DNA of 15,218 bases from Cytophagales bacterium (GCA_020063545.1 JAGUUF010000003.1:1-15218); one strand, 5' to 3'; positions 6,716 through 13,511 are shown, counted from the first letter of the stretch. Made by a program: numbers and translations. The notes: generated by a model not told the origin, from the sequence alone.

Positions 6716-7384
6716 CTACTCCTTTTTTTTAGAAAATTGAATTAACTTATTTTCTCTATTCTGAGAAATCTCGCGTAATACAAAATCGATGTCCCAGTCG
6801 GATACAAATGTGAACTTTGCATAAGAATTAAAAAGCTTACCACGTATGCTATTATAAATTCTTGCACTCAGTTCAACCAATGTCTTAAGTTCGTCAGGCG
6901 ATATTGCTTGTACGGTTATATTAGGATCGTGATGCGCATAGACTTTATCCCTGGCATTTACTACTTTTTGAATAGTTTTATTAAATCCCTGGATTTCATA
7001 CTGTAGTTCTTTGACTGTGTTTTCTATTTCTTGCCTGGATTTGGCGAGGTGGGAAAGCGATTTATCATTATTAGACTGAAGTAATAATACAATATCACTA
7101 TGATAATGTTCCTCAATAAAGCAGCGAAATAGTTTGTGGAAGGAACGTTTTTGATTTGGACTACTACTAAATAGCTTAGCAAGTTGTACGATTAGAACGA
7201 ATTTCAGTTGATACCAATGATGTTGAAAAAATCCGTGCCTCTTAATCTGCTCTTCATACTTATATCGTTCTTCCTTTAGACGTAGTATGTTATTTAATGA
7301 AATATGAAGATCCGAAATTATATTCCAAAGGTCTTCAAACCAATCTTCAAGATTTTTCAAGGATAGTGTTTTACCCGTGTGCAC
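6716..7384 (-). CDS. HEPN/AbiU2-like protein, probably acquired (possible abortive-infection factor)
   Basis: A 222-residue, mostly helical protein without signal peptide. The segment VVNARDKVYAHHDP holds R145 and H151 spaced as in the RX4-6H motif of HEPN ribonucleases and resembles the (A)R(N/D)KxxAHxDP signature of AbiU2-type HEPN proteins. The FFQHHWYQLKFVLIVQLAKLF stretch (about 52-72) also fits that group. The call is from memory of the family and is moderate. The gene is strikingly AT-rich: two sampled 60-base lines are 30-35% GC, against 52% in neighbouring folB. It fills the gap between the ssrA 3' end and folB, a classic insertion hotspot. The start is GTG at 7384-7382, sharing one base with the folB TAG stop (TAGTG); a TTG at codon 9 is an alternative. 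No antitoxin-sized partner is visible beside it. Confidence 0.7.
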   Translation of the reverse strand: MHTGKTLSLKNLEDWFEDLWNIISDLHISLNNILRLKEERYKYEEQIKRHGFFQHHWYQLKFVLIVQLAKLFSSSPNQKRSFHKLFRCFIEEHYHSDIVLLLQSNNDKSLSHLAKSRQEIENTVKELQYEIQGFNKTIQKVVNARDKVYAHHDPNITVQAISPDELKTLVELSARIYNSIRGKLFNSYAKFTFVSDWDIDFVLREISQNRENKLIQFSKKKE

Positions 7385-7749
7385 TACTTTTTTCTTATCT
7401 GCTTAACCTCCACACTTGCCCGTTTGCATTTACCCCCGATGGGCGGGTTGATTTTTGAAATCTTCAGCGACACCTCGGTAACCGCGGGCAATTGCTGAAA
7501 AATATCGTCAATAATTTTTCCGGCCACGCTTTCGAGCAGGCGCGAGGGCTTTTCCATTTCTTCCTTCACAATCCTGAAAAGGCTCTCGTAGTTAACAGCC
7601 TGGGTCAGGTCATCGGTTTGTGCAGCTTTGGCCAGGTCGGTTTCTACCGATATGTCTACTTCAAACCAGTTGCCCGATTCACGTTCGTGCGGGTACACGC
7701 CATGAAAGGCATGAAACTCCAACCCTTCAAGCGCAATACGTCCGGTCAT
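7384..7749 (-). CDS. folB: Dihydroneopterin aldolase
   Basis: A 121-residue folate-pathway enzyme that splits 7,8-dihydroneopterin into 6-hydroxymethyl-dihydropterin and glycolaldehyde; it forms octamers in the cytoplasm. Motifs match the family: HGVYPHERESGNWFEVD with E22, VNYESLF with Y54, LLESVA with E74, and KISKINPPIGG with the likely catalytic lysine K99. Length is normal for the family. The ATG overlaps the stop of the divIVA-like gene upstream (ATGA at 7749-7746), which indicates translational coupling within one transcript. Confidence 0.95.
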   Translation of the reverse strand: MTGRIALEGLEFHAFHGVYPHERESGNWFEVDISVETDLAKAAQTDDLTQAVNYESLFRIVKEEMEKPSRLLESVAGKIIDDIFQQLPAVTEVSLKISKINPPIGGKCKRASVEVKQIRKK

Positions 7750-8495
7750 CCAATCTCGTCAAAAAACGAAGTGATCTTTTTGGCGGCTTTTGCCTCAACC
7801 ACTACGGTTTGTTCCATTACCAATTCCGGCTCCGGTTCAGGAAGAACTGGCTCTTTGGGCGGAGGCACAGGTTGAGTTGCGGCTTTCGGAGGGGCGGAGT
7901 CAACGTGCCTGTTGGGGTAAACCACTTTATGCAGTTCTTTGGTGGCAGTTGATACGTGTTGATCTACATCAAAGTCTTTATTGTTGTTGCGGATTCGTTC
8001 AGCACGTTCCATGGTATCCTGGGCAATGCGTTTAAGCTCATGCAGCAGGTCATCGCGGGTGTTTTCCAGTTTCTTATAATTTTCGGCAAGGGCTTTCAGG
8101 CGCATTTCCATTTCGGCCAGGCGCTGGCGCGAGTGAAGTTCGGCTTCATCGGTAAGGTCTTTGGCTTTGGTTTTGGCTTCGTTAAGTACAGCATCGGCTT
8201 TAAGCTGGGTTTCACGAAGCAGCAGTTCGGCAGCTTGCCGCGATTGTTCTATCAGGTTCGAACCGGTATCTTCTGCGGTCTTCAGCGTTTTGAACAGCGA
8301 GCCCTCCACTTCGCGCAGCTTGGCTACTTCTTTTTCGGAAGCCTCCAGTTTTAAGCGCAGTTCCTTGGTTTCATCAACCAGGCGTTCCCATTCCTGCGAA
8401 AGGGTAAGCAGGAAGGCGTTCACTTCATCTTTGTTGTAGCCCCGGAAGTTTACTTCGAAGTTCTTCTGGCGGATTTCGAGCGGTGTAATTTTCAT
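7746..8495 (-). CDS. DivIVA domain-containing coiled-coil protein
   Basis: A 249-residue protein with the DivIVA-type N-terminus (ITPLEIRQKNFEVNFRGYNKDEVNAFL, where GYNKDEVNAFL is the hallmark) followed by a long coiled coil (about residues 25-170, rich in E, K, A, L heptads). It ends in a proline/glutamate-rich linker and a short conserved-looking tail (ITSFFDEIG). In Gram-positives DivIVA marks poles and septa; in Bacteroidota such proteins are common but their job is little known, so a role in cell shape or division is inference. It sits 46 bases downstream of the WD40 gene and overlaps folB by 4 bases, so the three are probably one operon. Confidence 0.9.
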   Translation of the reverse strand: MKITPLEIRQKNFEVNFRGYNKDEVNAFLLTLSQEWERLVDETKELRLKLEASEKEVAKLREVEGSLFKTLKTAEDTGSNLIEQSRQAAELLLRETQLKADAVLNEAKTKAKDLTDEAELHSRQRLAEMEMRLKALAENYKKLENTRDDLLHELKRIAQDTMERAERIRNNNKDFDVDQHVSTATKELHKVVYPNRHVDSAPPKAATQPVPPPKEPVLPEPEPELVMEQTVVVEAKAAKKITSFFDEIG

Positions 8496-8541
8496 AACCG
8501 TGTTGTTTAGTTTAAAAAATCAGGCGCGGTAAAAAATCAGG

Positions 8542-9465
8542 TCAACGCGCGTCTTCATCTATGGCAATATCCCAAACGGAAATTGTTCTGTCATCGCTGG
8601 CGCTGAGCAGGCGGTTGTTGTGGTTCGTCCACAGCACCCGGTTAACCGAAGTGCCGTGCCCTGCGTGGCGCCCTTTGTCAATTACCTTAAGCAGCCGCAT
8701 CCCGGCAGCCTCCCACACTTTTATCGACTTATCCAGGCTACAAGTTACGAAATGTTTTAAATCCGGGCTAAAATCAAGGTGATTAATTGCGTACAAGTGT
8801 GCCACCACCTCACCGGCAAGGCTGTAACCGTTTTTTATATCCCAGGCTTTCAGGCGCGCATCGCGCGAGCCGCTAAGCAGGTAGTGTTGGCCGGGCATGT
8901 ACCGCACGGTAAAAACCGAATTGCCGTGGGCAGGAATATCGTACTTCAGGGTCAATGTATCCAGGTTTAAAATGCGGATGTGGTGATCGCTGTACCCAAC
9001 AGCCAGTTCGTTCGCCTTTTCATTCACCGCCATGGTGCGAACATTCTTATCTGAAAATTTTATCCGGTCGGTCACCCGAAGGGTGTTCAAATCAATTACA
9101 AACAATGTTCCGTCACCGGTGCTGGCAAACAACCTGTTTTCTGTGGATTGCACATCGAAAATAGCGGCTCCGTTTAGTTTTAACGATCCAATTTCTTTTT
9201 TATTCTTCCAGTCGAGCACATGGATGCCTGCGTAATTCTGCCCGGCCACCAGCAGTCCGGACGGCCCGTGAAAATGCAGGGCGTAAACCGAGTTGGGCAG
9301 TTGGGCGATAAGTTCGCCTTCATCCGGAGTATCCAGGTTCCATTTTACCACCATGCCGTCACCGGATGCGCTGAAGAAAACTGAATCGGTACCGGAGGGT
9401 TGCAACGTGTACACGCTGTCGCGGTGGCCGGTAAACGTATGGAGCTTTTTTACCGAAACGGGCAT
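8542..9465 (-). CDS. WD40-repeat (seven-bladed propeller) protein
   Basis: A cytoplasmic protein of 307 residues made almost wholly of WD40 repeats. Seven blades can be read by their end motifs: VVKWNL, IHVLDW, LFVIDL, IRILNL, LKAWDI, IKVWEA and ISVWDI, with GH/AH dipeptides before most strands. No enzymatic domain or signal peptide is present, so it is probably a scaffold for protein contacts. I chose the start MPVSVKKLHTFTGH at 9465: the frame is open to 9561, but that extension would overlap the divergent phosphopantetheinyl transferase and would run across the promoter elements at 9511-9542. It leads the WD40-divIVA-folB cluster. Its partner protein is unknown. Confidence 0.88.
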   Translation of the reverse strand: MPVSVKKLHTFTGHRDSVYTLQPSGTDSVFFSASGDGMVVKWNLDTPDEGELIAQLPNSVYALHFHGPSGLLVAGQNYAGIHVLDWKNKKEIGSLKLNGAAIFDVQSTENRLFASTGDGTLFVIDLNTLRVTDRIKFSDKNVRTMAVNEKANELAVGYSDHHIRILNLDTLTLKYDIPAHGNSVFTVRYMPGQHYLLSGSRDARLKAWDIKNGYSLAGEVVAHLYAINHLDFSPDLKHFVTCSLDKSIKVWEAAGMRLLKVIDKGRHAGHGTSVNRVLWTNHNNRLLSASDDRTISVWDIAIDEDAR

Positions 9466-9510
9466 AGCAACGGGCAGGTTGTAAAAAGTATTTTTTGCAT
9501 CTTGAATCCG

Positions 9511-9542
9511 CAAAGTTGGATAACCCGATGCCAATAACCAAA
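9511..9542 (-). promoter_or_regulatory. Promoter for the WD40-divIVA-folB cluster
   Basis: On the minus strand TTTG (9542-9539) is followed after exactly 20 bases by CAACTTTG (9518-9511), which matches TAnnTTTG except for the first base. The expected start of transcription near 9504 leaves about 40 bases before the WD40 ATG at 9465. The -33 element lies inside the first codons of the divergent phosphopantetheinyl transferase gene. Confidence 0.55.
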
Positions 9543-10151
9543 ACCGAAACATCGCCTGCACGCGCGTGGGGTGTTTGGAAAATTGAAGAGGATGAGTTTA
9601 GCCTTGTTGAGCAGGCCCAAGGGCTGGAAGTTATACCGGATACCATCCGGCATCCGAATAAGCGCCTTGAGTTTATTGCCGGTCGCGTTTTGGTAAAACA
9701 GCTCATGGAAGGAGCAGGCCTGGCCTTTCATGGGCTGGCGAAAGATGAATTTGGAAAACCGCTGTTAAAGAATTGCGACTGGCAGGTATCGCTTACGCAT
9801 TCGTTTCCGTTTGTGGCCGCCTTGCTTAATGCCGGTAAGCCGGCCGGCATTGACCTGGAACAGGTTAACCCGAAACTGCTGGGCATGGGCCCGCGGATTT
9901 TTCACATTACCGAACTGCGCGATGCCGGCAGGGATGTGGTGAAGCACACCGTTTACTGGTGCGGCAAGGAAACCCTGATGAAAATTTATGGCAGGCGCGA
10001 TGTGGTGTTCTCCGAAAACCTGCTGATTGACCCCTTCCGGCTCGAAACCGAAGGGCCGTTGCATGGCAGGATTATTGTGAACAATACCGAAACCCGTGTT
10101 ACCTTGCACTATTACCTGCTGGATGACTTTGTGCTGGTGATGAACCGTTAA
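9528..10151 (+). CDS. 4'-phosphopantetheinyl transferase superfamily protein (Sfp-like)
   Basis: A 207-residue enzyme that moves the phosphopantetheine arm of coenzyme A onto a serine of a carrier protein. The family motifs are present: HPNKRLEFIAGR near the N-terminus (41-53), FGKPLL (75-80), SLTHS (88-92), GIDLE (107-111, Mg-binding acid) and WCGKETLMKIYG (144-155, the WxxKE motif). The ATG at 9528 was preferred over the upstream start at 9495 because family similarity begins with TSPARAWGVW. No polyketide, peptide or fatty-acid synthase genes are in the window, so the carrier-protein partner cannot be named; it could serve as the housekeeping holo-ACP synthase. The stop is followed 3 bases later by the next gene, suggesting coupling. 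Confidence 0.92.
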   Translation: MPITKTETSPARAWGVWKIEEDEFSLVEQAQGLEVIPDTIRHPNKRLEFIAGRVLVKQLMEGAGLAFHGLAKDEFGKPLLKNCDWQVSLTHSFPFVAALLNAGKPAGIDLEQVNPKLLGMGPRIFHITELRDAGRDVVKHTVYWCGKETLMKIYGRRDVVFSENLLIDPFRLETEGPLHGRIIVNNTETRVTLHYYLLDDFVLVMNR

Positions 10152-10154
10152 TAC

Positions 10155-10709
10155 ATGAAGTGGATTTTATTTTTTCTGGTTGTTACCGTCTCTGTGAAGG
10201 CGCAGGTGGTAGCCGATTTCAGCCTGCCCAACGCGGCTGATGGGAAAACCGTTCACCTTCGCGATTACCTGAAATATGCAGGCGTGGTGGTAATTTTTGT
10301 GAGCTACGACTGCCCGTATGATAAATACTACATGGACCGCATCGTAACGATAGCCGAAACCTATAACGGGCGATTTCCTGTTTTGCTTATCAACTCCAAT
10401 TCGGATGAAGTGCATGCAGGCGAACTGCTGAAGAACCATCTTCTTCAGCAAAAGATAACCATCCCTTACTTGTTGGATAAAAACCAGGTTGAACTGAAAA
10501 CTTTTAACGCGCGCAAAACCCCGGAATGTTTTGTGTTGAAGAATACCGGACAGAAATTTACGGTGGTTTACCGCGGGGCGATTGACGACAGCCCGCAGTC
10601 GGCTGATGACGTACGGGAGGCTTACCTGACTGATGCCATTGAAAACGTACTGGCCGGGCAACGCATTGAAGTTGCCGAGCACCGCCCTCCCGGCTGCAGC
10701 ATCCGGTAA
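10155..10709 (+). CDS. Secreted peroxiredoxin/redoxin-like protein
   Basis: A 184-residue thioredoxin-fold protein with an N-terminal signal peptide (MKWILFFLVVTVSVKAQ), so it should act in the periplasm. Features of the AhpC/TSA-redoxin group: VIFVSYDCPYDKYYMDRI with the single active-site-like cysteine C53 (C-P rather than CxxC), a cis-proline segment KTPECFVL (P123) and YRGAIDDSPQ near the end. Other cysteines are C125 and C181 (PPGCSIR tail). The Bacteroidota relatives usually read CNHCPY; here the first cysteine is D52, so a CxxC dithiol is absent and it may instead work as a peroxidase-like or scaffold protein. It is probably co-transcribed with the upstream transferase. Its stop lies 2 bases from the stop of the convergent lipoprotein gene. 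Confidence 0.85.
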   Translation: MKWILFFLVVTVSVKAQVVADFSLPNAADGKTVHLRDYLKYAGVVVIFVSYDCPYDKYYMDRIVTIAETYNGRFPVLLINSNSDEVHAGELLKNHLLQQKITIPYLLDKNQVELKTFNARKTPECFVLKNTGQKFTVVYRGAIDDSPQSADDVREAYLTDAIENVLAGQRIEVAEHRPPGCSIR

Positions 10710-10711
10710 GG

Positions 10712-11128
10712 TTAGTTTTCCTTCGCTTTCTGAATGGCCTCCAGCATCAGTTCCTTAACTTTTGTAACCCGCTCTTTCTCCGACTCCAGGTAGTCGCGCA
10801 AGTCTTCACCGGTATATTCTTCTGGCCTGAAGTCGTTCATCCAGGCCATCATGGCCTTGCCGGCCGAATCGAGTTGAAGGATTTTTTGCTCCAGTTCTTT
10901 TTTCTTTTCGGGCACCAGGTTGTTGCTTTTCTCAATCGACTCTTTCAGTTCGCGTTTAAGGCGCATGATGTCGTCCATCCGGGGCATTACCTCATCGTGA
11001 ATGTCCATAACCTGGTTATACAAAACCTTGTTGGGGTCGTCCGTTTCGGGGTCGCTGGCCTTGTTGTCTTTGTTTTTACTACACGAAACCAGGCCGATAA
11101 TAAAGAGGAGTGCAAACGTTTTTTTCAT
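10712..11128 (-). CDS. Small lipoprotein with coiled-coil region, function unknown
   Basis: A 138-residue protein with a lipoprotein signal (MKKTFALLFIIGLVSC, lipobox LVSC, then SKNKDNK), so it should be anchored in the cell envelope. The mature part is highly charged and helical: a segment around DIMRLKRELKESIEK...EKKKELEQKILQLD looks like a coiled coil, followed by WMNDFRPEEYTGEDLRDYLESEKERV. Similar short lipoproteins occur widely in Bacteroidota without known function. The frame is open upstream to 11206, but the ATG at 11128 gives the proper lipobox signal and lies just behind a good promoter, so the longer form is rejected. Confidence 0.82.
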   Translation of the reverse strand: MKKTFALLFIIGLVSCSKNKDNKASDPETDDPNKVLYNQVMDIHDEVMPRMDDIMRLKRELKESIEKSNNLVPEKKKELEQKILQLDSAGKAMMAWMNDFRPEEYTGEDLRDYLESEKERVTKVKELMLEAIQKAKEN

Positions 11129-11150
11129 GGCTGTATGGCTGATTAGGCAA

Positions 11151-11182
11151 TAAAGGTAGGTTGCAGGCGGCACCGGATCAAA
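11151..11182 (-). promoter_or_regulatory. Promoter of the small lipoprotein gene
   Basis: On the minus strand TTTG (11182-11179), a 20-base spacer and TACCTTTA (11158-11151) match the Bacteroidota -33/-7 pattern with one mismatch in the last base. The predicted transcript start is about 15 bases before the ATG at 11128. Confidence 0.6.
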
Positions 11183-11275
11183 CCGGCTAACGGGCATTCG
11201 GTTCAAAAAAAGTTTTATTCAGCCGTTGCACGGCAAATTAAAATCATCTTTCTTAGGGCACGATTTGAGATAACT

Positions 11276-11359
11276 ATGTTCAGCAACAAGTGGTTTTATT
11301 TTTATTATTTCTTTTTTCAGCCCCGGCCCGGGATTGAGCGAGGAGTAATTTGTTGTTGA
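11276..11359 (+). CDS. Aromatic-rich leader peptide of the phe/tyr operon attenuator
   Basis: A 27-codon ORF (ATG 11276, TGA 11357-11359) beginning MFSNKW. Residues 6-14 are nine aromatic residues in a row (WFYFYYFFF, 11291-11317): in total six Phe, three Tyr and one Trp. The remainder (QPRPGIERGVICC) is ordinary. Such a run is what ribosome-mediated attenuators use to sense charged tRNA, as in the E. coli pheA leader. It lies 115 bases upstream of pheA and is followed by an intrinsic terminator, and the downstream genes make exactly Phe and Tyr. It is too short to be picked by ordinary gene calling. No clear promoter or Shine-Dalgarno site was found in front of it. Confidence 0.82.
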   Translation: MFSNKWFYFYYFFFQPRPGIERGVICC

Positions 11360-11393
11360 TGAAACGATAAAAGCAAAACGCAGAAAGTCCCGG
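11328..11393 (+). promoter_or_regulatory. Possible antiterminator pairing in the phe/tyr leader
   Basis: Bases 11328-11335 (CCGGGATT), just after the aromatic codons, can pair with 11386-11393 (AGTCCCGG), seven Watson-Crick pairs and one G-U. The second segment is the 5' arm of the terminator, so the two structures exclude each other. A ribosome held on the aromatic codons would leave the first segment free and favour read-through. Confidence 0.55.
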
Positions 11394-11412
11394 ATACCCT
11401 CCGGGACTTTTT
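11384..11412 (+). terminator. Intrinsic terminator (attenuator) of the phe/tyr operon leader
   Basis: AAAGTCCCGGA (11384-11394), loop TACCC (11395-11399) and TCCGGGACTTT (11400-11410) make a perfect 11-bp stem running into T5, then GTTTT. It lies between the leader peptide and pheA, so it would end transcription early when the leader is translated without delay. Confidence 0.85.
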
Positions 11413-11415
11413 GTT

Positions 11416-11465
11416 TTAACCACCCCCTCCTGCCTCCCCCTCAAGGGGGAGTTGGGGTGGGTTAA
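11416..11465. repeat. G/C-rich palindromic repeat between attenuator and pheA
   Basis: An outer stem pairs TTAACCACCCC (11416-11426) with GGGGTGGGTTAA (11454-11465) with one bulged G; an inner stem pairs CTCCCCC (11434-11440) with GGGGGAG (11445-11451) around the loop TCAA. C-rich/G-rich palindromes of this kind recur between genes in Bacteroidota genomes. It sits in the pheA 5' leader and could influence translation or be an inserted element. Confidence 0.6.
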
Positions 11466-11476
11466 ATGAATCAGTG

Positions 11477-12319
11477 ATGATAAAAAATAAAAAGACACGG
11501 GTTGCCATTCAGGGGATAGCCACCAGCTTTCACGAGGTGGCTGCTAAAGCGTACTTCGGCAACGCCATTGAAACGGTAGAGTGCCTGACCTTCCATGAGG
11601 AATGCCGGGTGCTGAGCCTGGGCAACGTTGATTATGCCGTGATGGCAATTGAAAATTCCATTGCCGGCAGCATTTTGCCAAACTACTTCCTGCTGCAGCA
11701 GCACCACTTCAGCATTGTTGGCGAACTTTACCTGCCCATTCACCTTCACCTGCTGGCACTTCCCGGAACAACCCTGCGCGACATACGGGTTATTGAATCG
11801 CACCCGATGGCCATCCGCCAATGTTCGGAGTTCCTGCAAAACCTGAATGGTGTTGAAATCCGCGAAAGCGATGACACAGCGTATTCGGCCAGGCGGGTAA
11901 AAGAAAAGAAACTGAAAAACACGGCAGCCATTGCCAACGAGCAGGCAGCAAAAAAGTTCGGGTTGCAAATGCTGGAGAAACGAATTGAAACCCATAAGAA
12001 GAATTTCACGCGCTTTCTTGTACTCACCAGGCGTTCAAACGGAAAGGCCCCATGCAATAAGGCCTCGCTGTGTTTTGAAGTTGCCAACGAAGTGGGCAGC
12101 CTGGCCGATGCGTTAACGGTTTTTAAATCACACCGCATTAACCTCACCAAAATCCAGTCCATACCCATTATCGGCAAACCGAGTGAGTACGCCATTCATG
12201 TGGATGTGGAATGGACAAGGCGAAAGCAATACGAAGATGCGATGAATGAAGTGATGCACCAGGTAAAGAACCTGAACATCCTGGGCGAATACAAGAAAGC
12301 AAAAATTGAATATACCTGA
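11477..12319 (+). CDS. pheA: Prephenate dehydratase
   Basis: A 280-residue monofunctional enzyme that turns prephenate into phenylpyruvate, the committed step to phenylalanine. The catalytic PDT domain spans about residues 8-185: VAIQG start, MAIENSIAGSI, ESHPMAIRQC, and the key threonine motif NFTRFLVL. A C-terminal ACT domain (about 195-275, GSLADALTVF...LTKIQSIPIIGKPSEY) should bind phenylalanine for feedback control; the ESRP motif of enteric enzymes is IQSIP here, as is usual in this phylum. No chorismate mutase domain is fused, unlike E. coli PheA. The ATG at 11477 was chosen; a GTG one codon earlier is possible. It is the first gene after the attenuator, and its stop is one base before the next ATG. 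Confidence 0.95.
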   Translation: MIKNKKTRVAIQGIATSFHEVAAKAYFGNAIETVECLTFHEECRVLSLGNVDYAVMAIENSIAGSILPNYFLLQQHHFSIVGELYLPIHLHLLALPGTTLRDIRVIESHPMAIRQCSEFLQNLNGVEIRESDDTAYSARRVKEKKLKNTAAIANEQAAKKFGLQMLEKRIETHKKNFTRFLVLTRRSNGKAPCNKASLCFEVANEVGSLADALTVFKSHRINLTKIQSIPIIGKPSEYAIHVDVEWTRRKQYEDAMNEVMHQVKNLNILGEYKKAKIEYT

Positions 12320-12320
12320 C

Positions 12321-13511
12321 ATGCTGATAGAACCATCAAAGCGGATTAAAGGAGTTGAAGAGTACTACTTCAGCCGGAAACTGGCCGAAGTGCGCAGGCT
12401 CGGTACACCCGGTTATCCCGTTATCAACCTGGGCATCGGCAGTCCCGATTTGCCGCCACCGCCCGAAGTGATCGAAACACTTATGGTATCGGCCATGCAG
12501 CCGGCACACCATGGGTACCAGAACTACCGCGGTGTGCCTGCCCTGCGCCAGGCAATTGCTGATTTCAGCAACCGGGTGTATAAAACTGTGCTTAACCCTG
12601 ACACCATGATTCTTCCGCTCATGGGGTCGAAGGAAGGTATCCTGCACATCAGCATGGCTTTTTTGAATGAGGGCGATGCCGTGCTGGTGCCCGATCCGGG
12701 CTACCCCACGTATGCCGCTGCCGCCCGCCTTGCCGGTGCAACCCTGCGCACCTATAACCTGACAGAAGAAAACAACTGGAAGATTGATGTGCAGGCCTTG
12801 CGGCAGCAGGATTTATCCAACGTAAAAATTATGTGGATAAATTTTCCGCACATGCCCACCGGCATCGTAGCCACACCGGATGAACTGAAGGAGTTGGTTG
12901 CCTTGGCCACGGAAAATAAGTTTCTGCTGGTAAACGATAATCCATACAGCCTGATTCTTAACGACCGCCCGCTCAGTTTGCTTTCGGTTAATGGTGCGCA
13001 GGATGTTGCGCTGGAACTCAACTCGCTCAGCAAATCGCACAACATGGCCGGCTGGCGCGTAGGCTGGGTGGCGGGCAGACCTGAATACATCGATGCCATC
13101 CTCCGGTTTAAAAGCAACATGGACTCCGGCATGTTTCTTTCGGTGCAGCATGCTGCTGCCGAAGCCTTGCGCACAGGCAACACGTGGACGGAATCGCTTA
13201 ACGCAGTTTACCGCAAACGCAGGCAGGCCGCCTGCCGGTTGCTGGACGATCTCCAATGCAGGTATAGTACCGACCAGTCGGGGTTGTTCATCTGGGCAAA
13301 AGCGCCTGACGATGTGCCGGATGTTGAACAGTGGCTTGACGACATGCTGCACGAAACCCGTGTATTTATTACGCCCGGGTTTGTGTTCGGTAAAAACGGT
13401 GCACGGTTCGTCCGCATTTCGTTGTGCAACCCGGAAGAACAAATCCTGGAGGCTGCGAAGCGGATACGGCAACTGAATACGGTAAAACAAAAACAAAGCA
13501 ACGCGGCATGA
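12321..13511 (+). CDS. PLP-dependent aminotransferase class I/II (aromatic pathway)
   Basis: A 396-residue fold-type I aminotransferase. Signatures: substrate-side LGIGSPDLPPP, PDPGYPTY (125-131), NFPHMPTG in place of the usual NxPxNPTG, NDNPY (205-209), and the PLP-lysine motif SLSKSHNMAGWRVG with K238. The arginine that binds the substrate carboxylate is in ARFVRISLC near the end. Position between pheA and tyrA strongly suggests that it transaminates phenylpyruvate and 4-hydroxyphenylpyruvate (or prephenate) to the amino acids; the exact substrate cannot be read from sequence. A TTG 15 bases upstream is an alternative start but would overlap pheA; the ATG at 12321 is one base after the pheA stop. 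It overlaps tyrA by 4 bases. Confidence 0.92.
   Translation: MLIEPSKRIKGVEEYYFSRKLAEVRRLGTPGYPVINLGIGSPDLPPPPEVIETLMVSAMQPAHHGYQNYRGVPALRQAIADFSNRVYKTVLNPDTMILPLMGSKEGILHISMAFLNEGDAVLVPDPGYPTYAAAARLAGATLRTYNLTEENNWKIDVQALRQQDLSNVKIMWINFPHMPTGIVATPDELKELVALATENKFLLVNDNPYSLILNDRPLSLLSVNGAQDVALELNSLSKSHNMAGWRVGWVAGRPEYIDAILRFKSNMDSGMFLSVQHAAAEALRTGNTWTESLNAVYRKRRQAACRLLDDLQCRYSTDQSGLFIWAKAPDDVPDVEQWLDDMLHETRVFITPGFVFGKNGARFVRISLCNPEEQILEAAKRIRQLNTVKQKQSNAA

Noticed and set aside
6676..7390. att-like direct repeat of the ssrA 3' end beyond the HEPN gene
   Set aside because: Only a short CAC/T-run similarity is visible near 7380; there is no real copy of the T arm or acceptor end, and no integrase.
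9466..9561. Longer N-terminus for the WD40 protein (start at 9561)
   Set aside because: The extension lacks WD40 similarity, overlaps the divergent transferase gene and runs through the predicted promoter.
11221..11267. Promoter for the phe/tyr operon (TTG at 11226 with CATCTTTC at 11245)
   Set aside because: The spacing is only 16 bases and the -7 match is poor; the true promoter could not be placed.
11471..11995. 174-codon minus-strand frame opposite pheA
   Set aside because: Antisense to the conserved prephenate dehydratase core, no recognisable motif.
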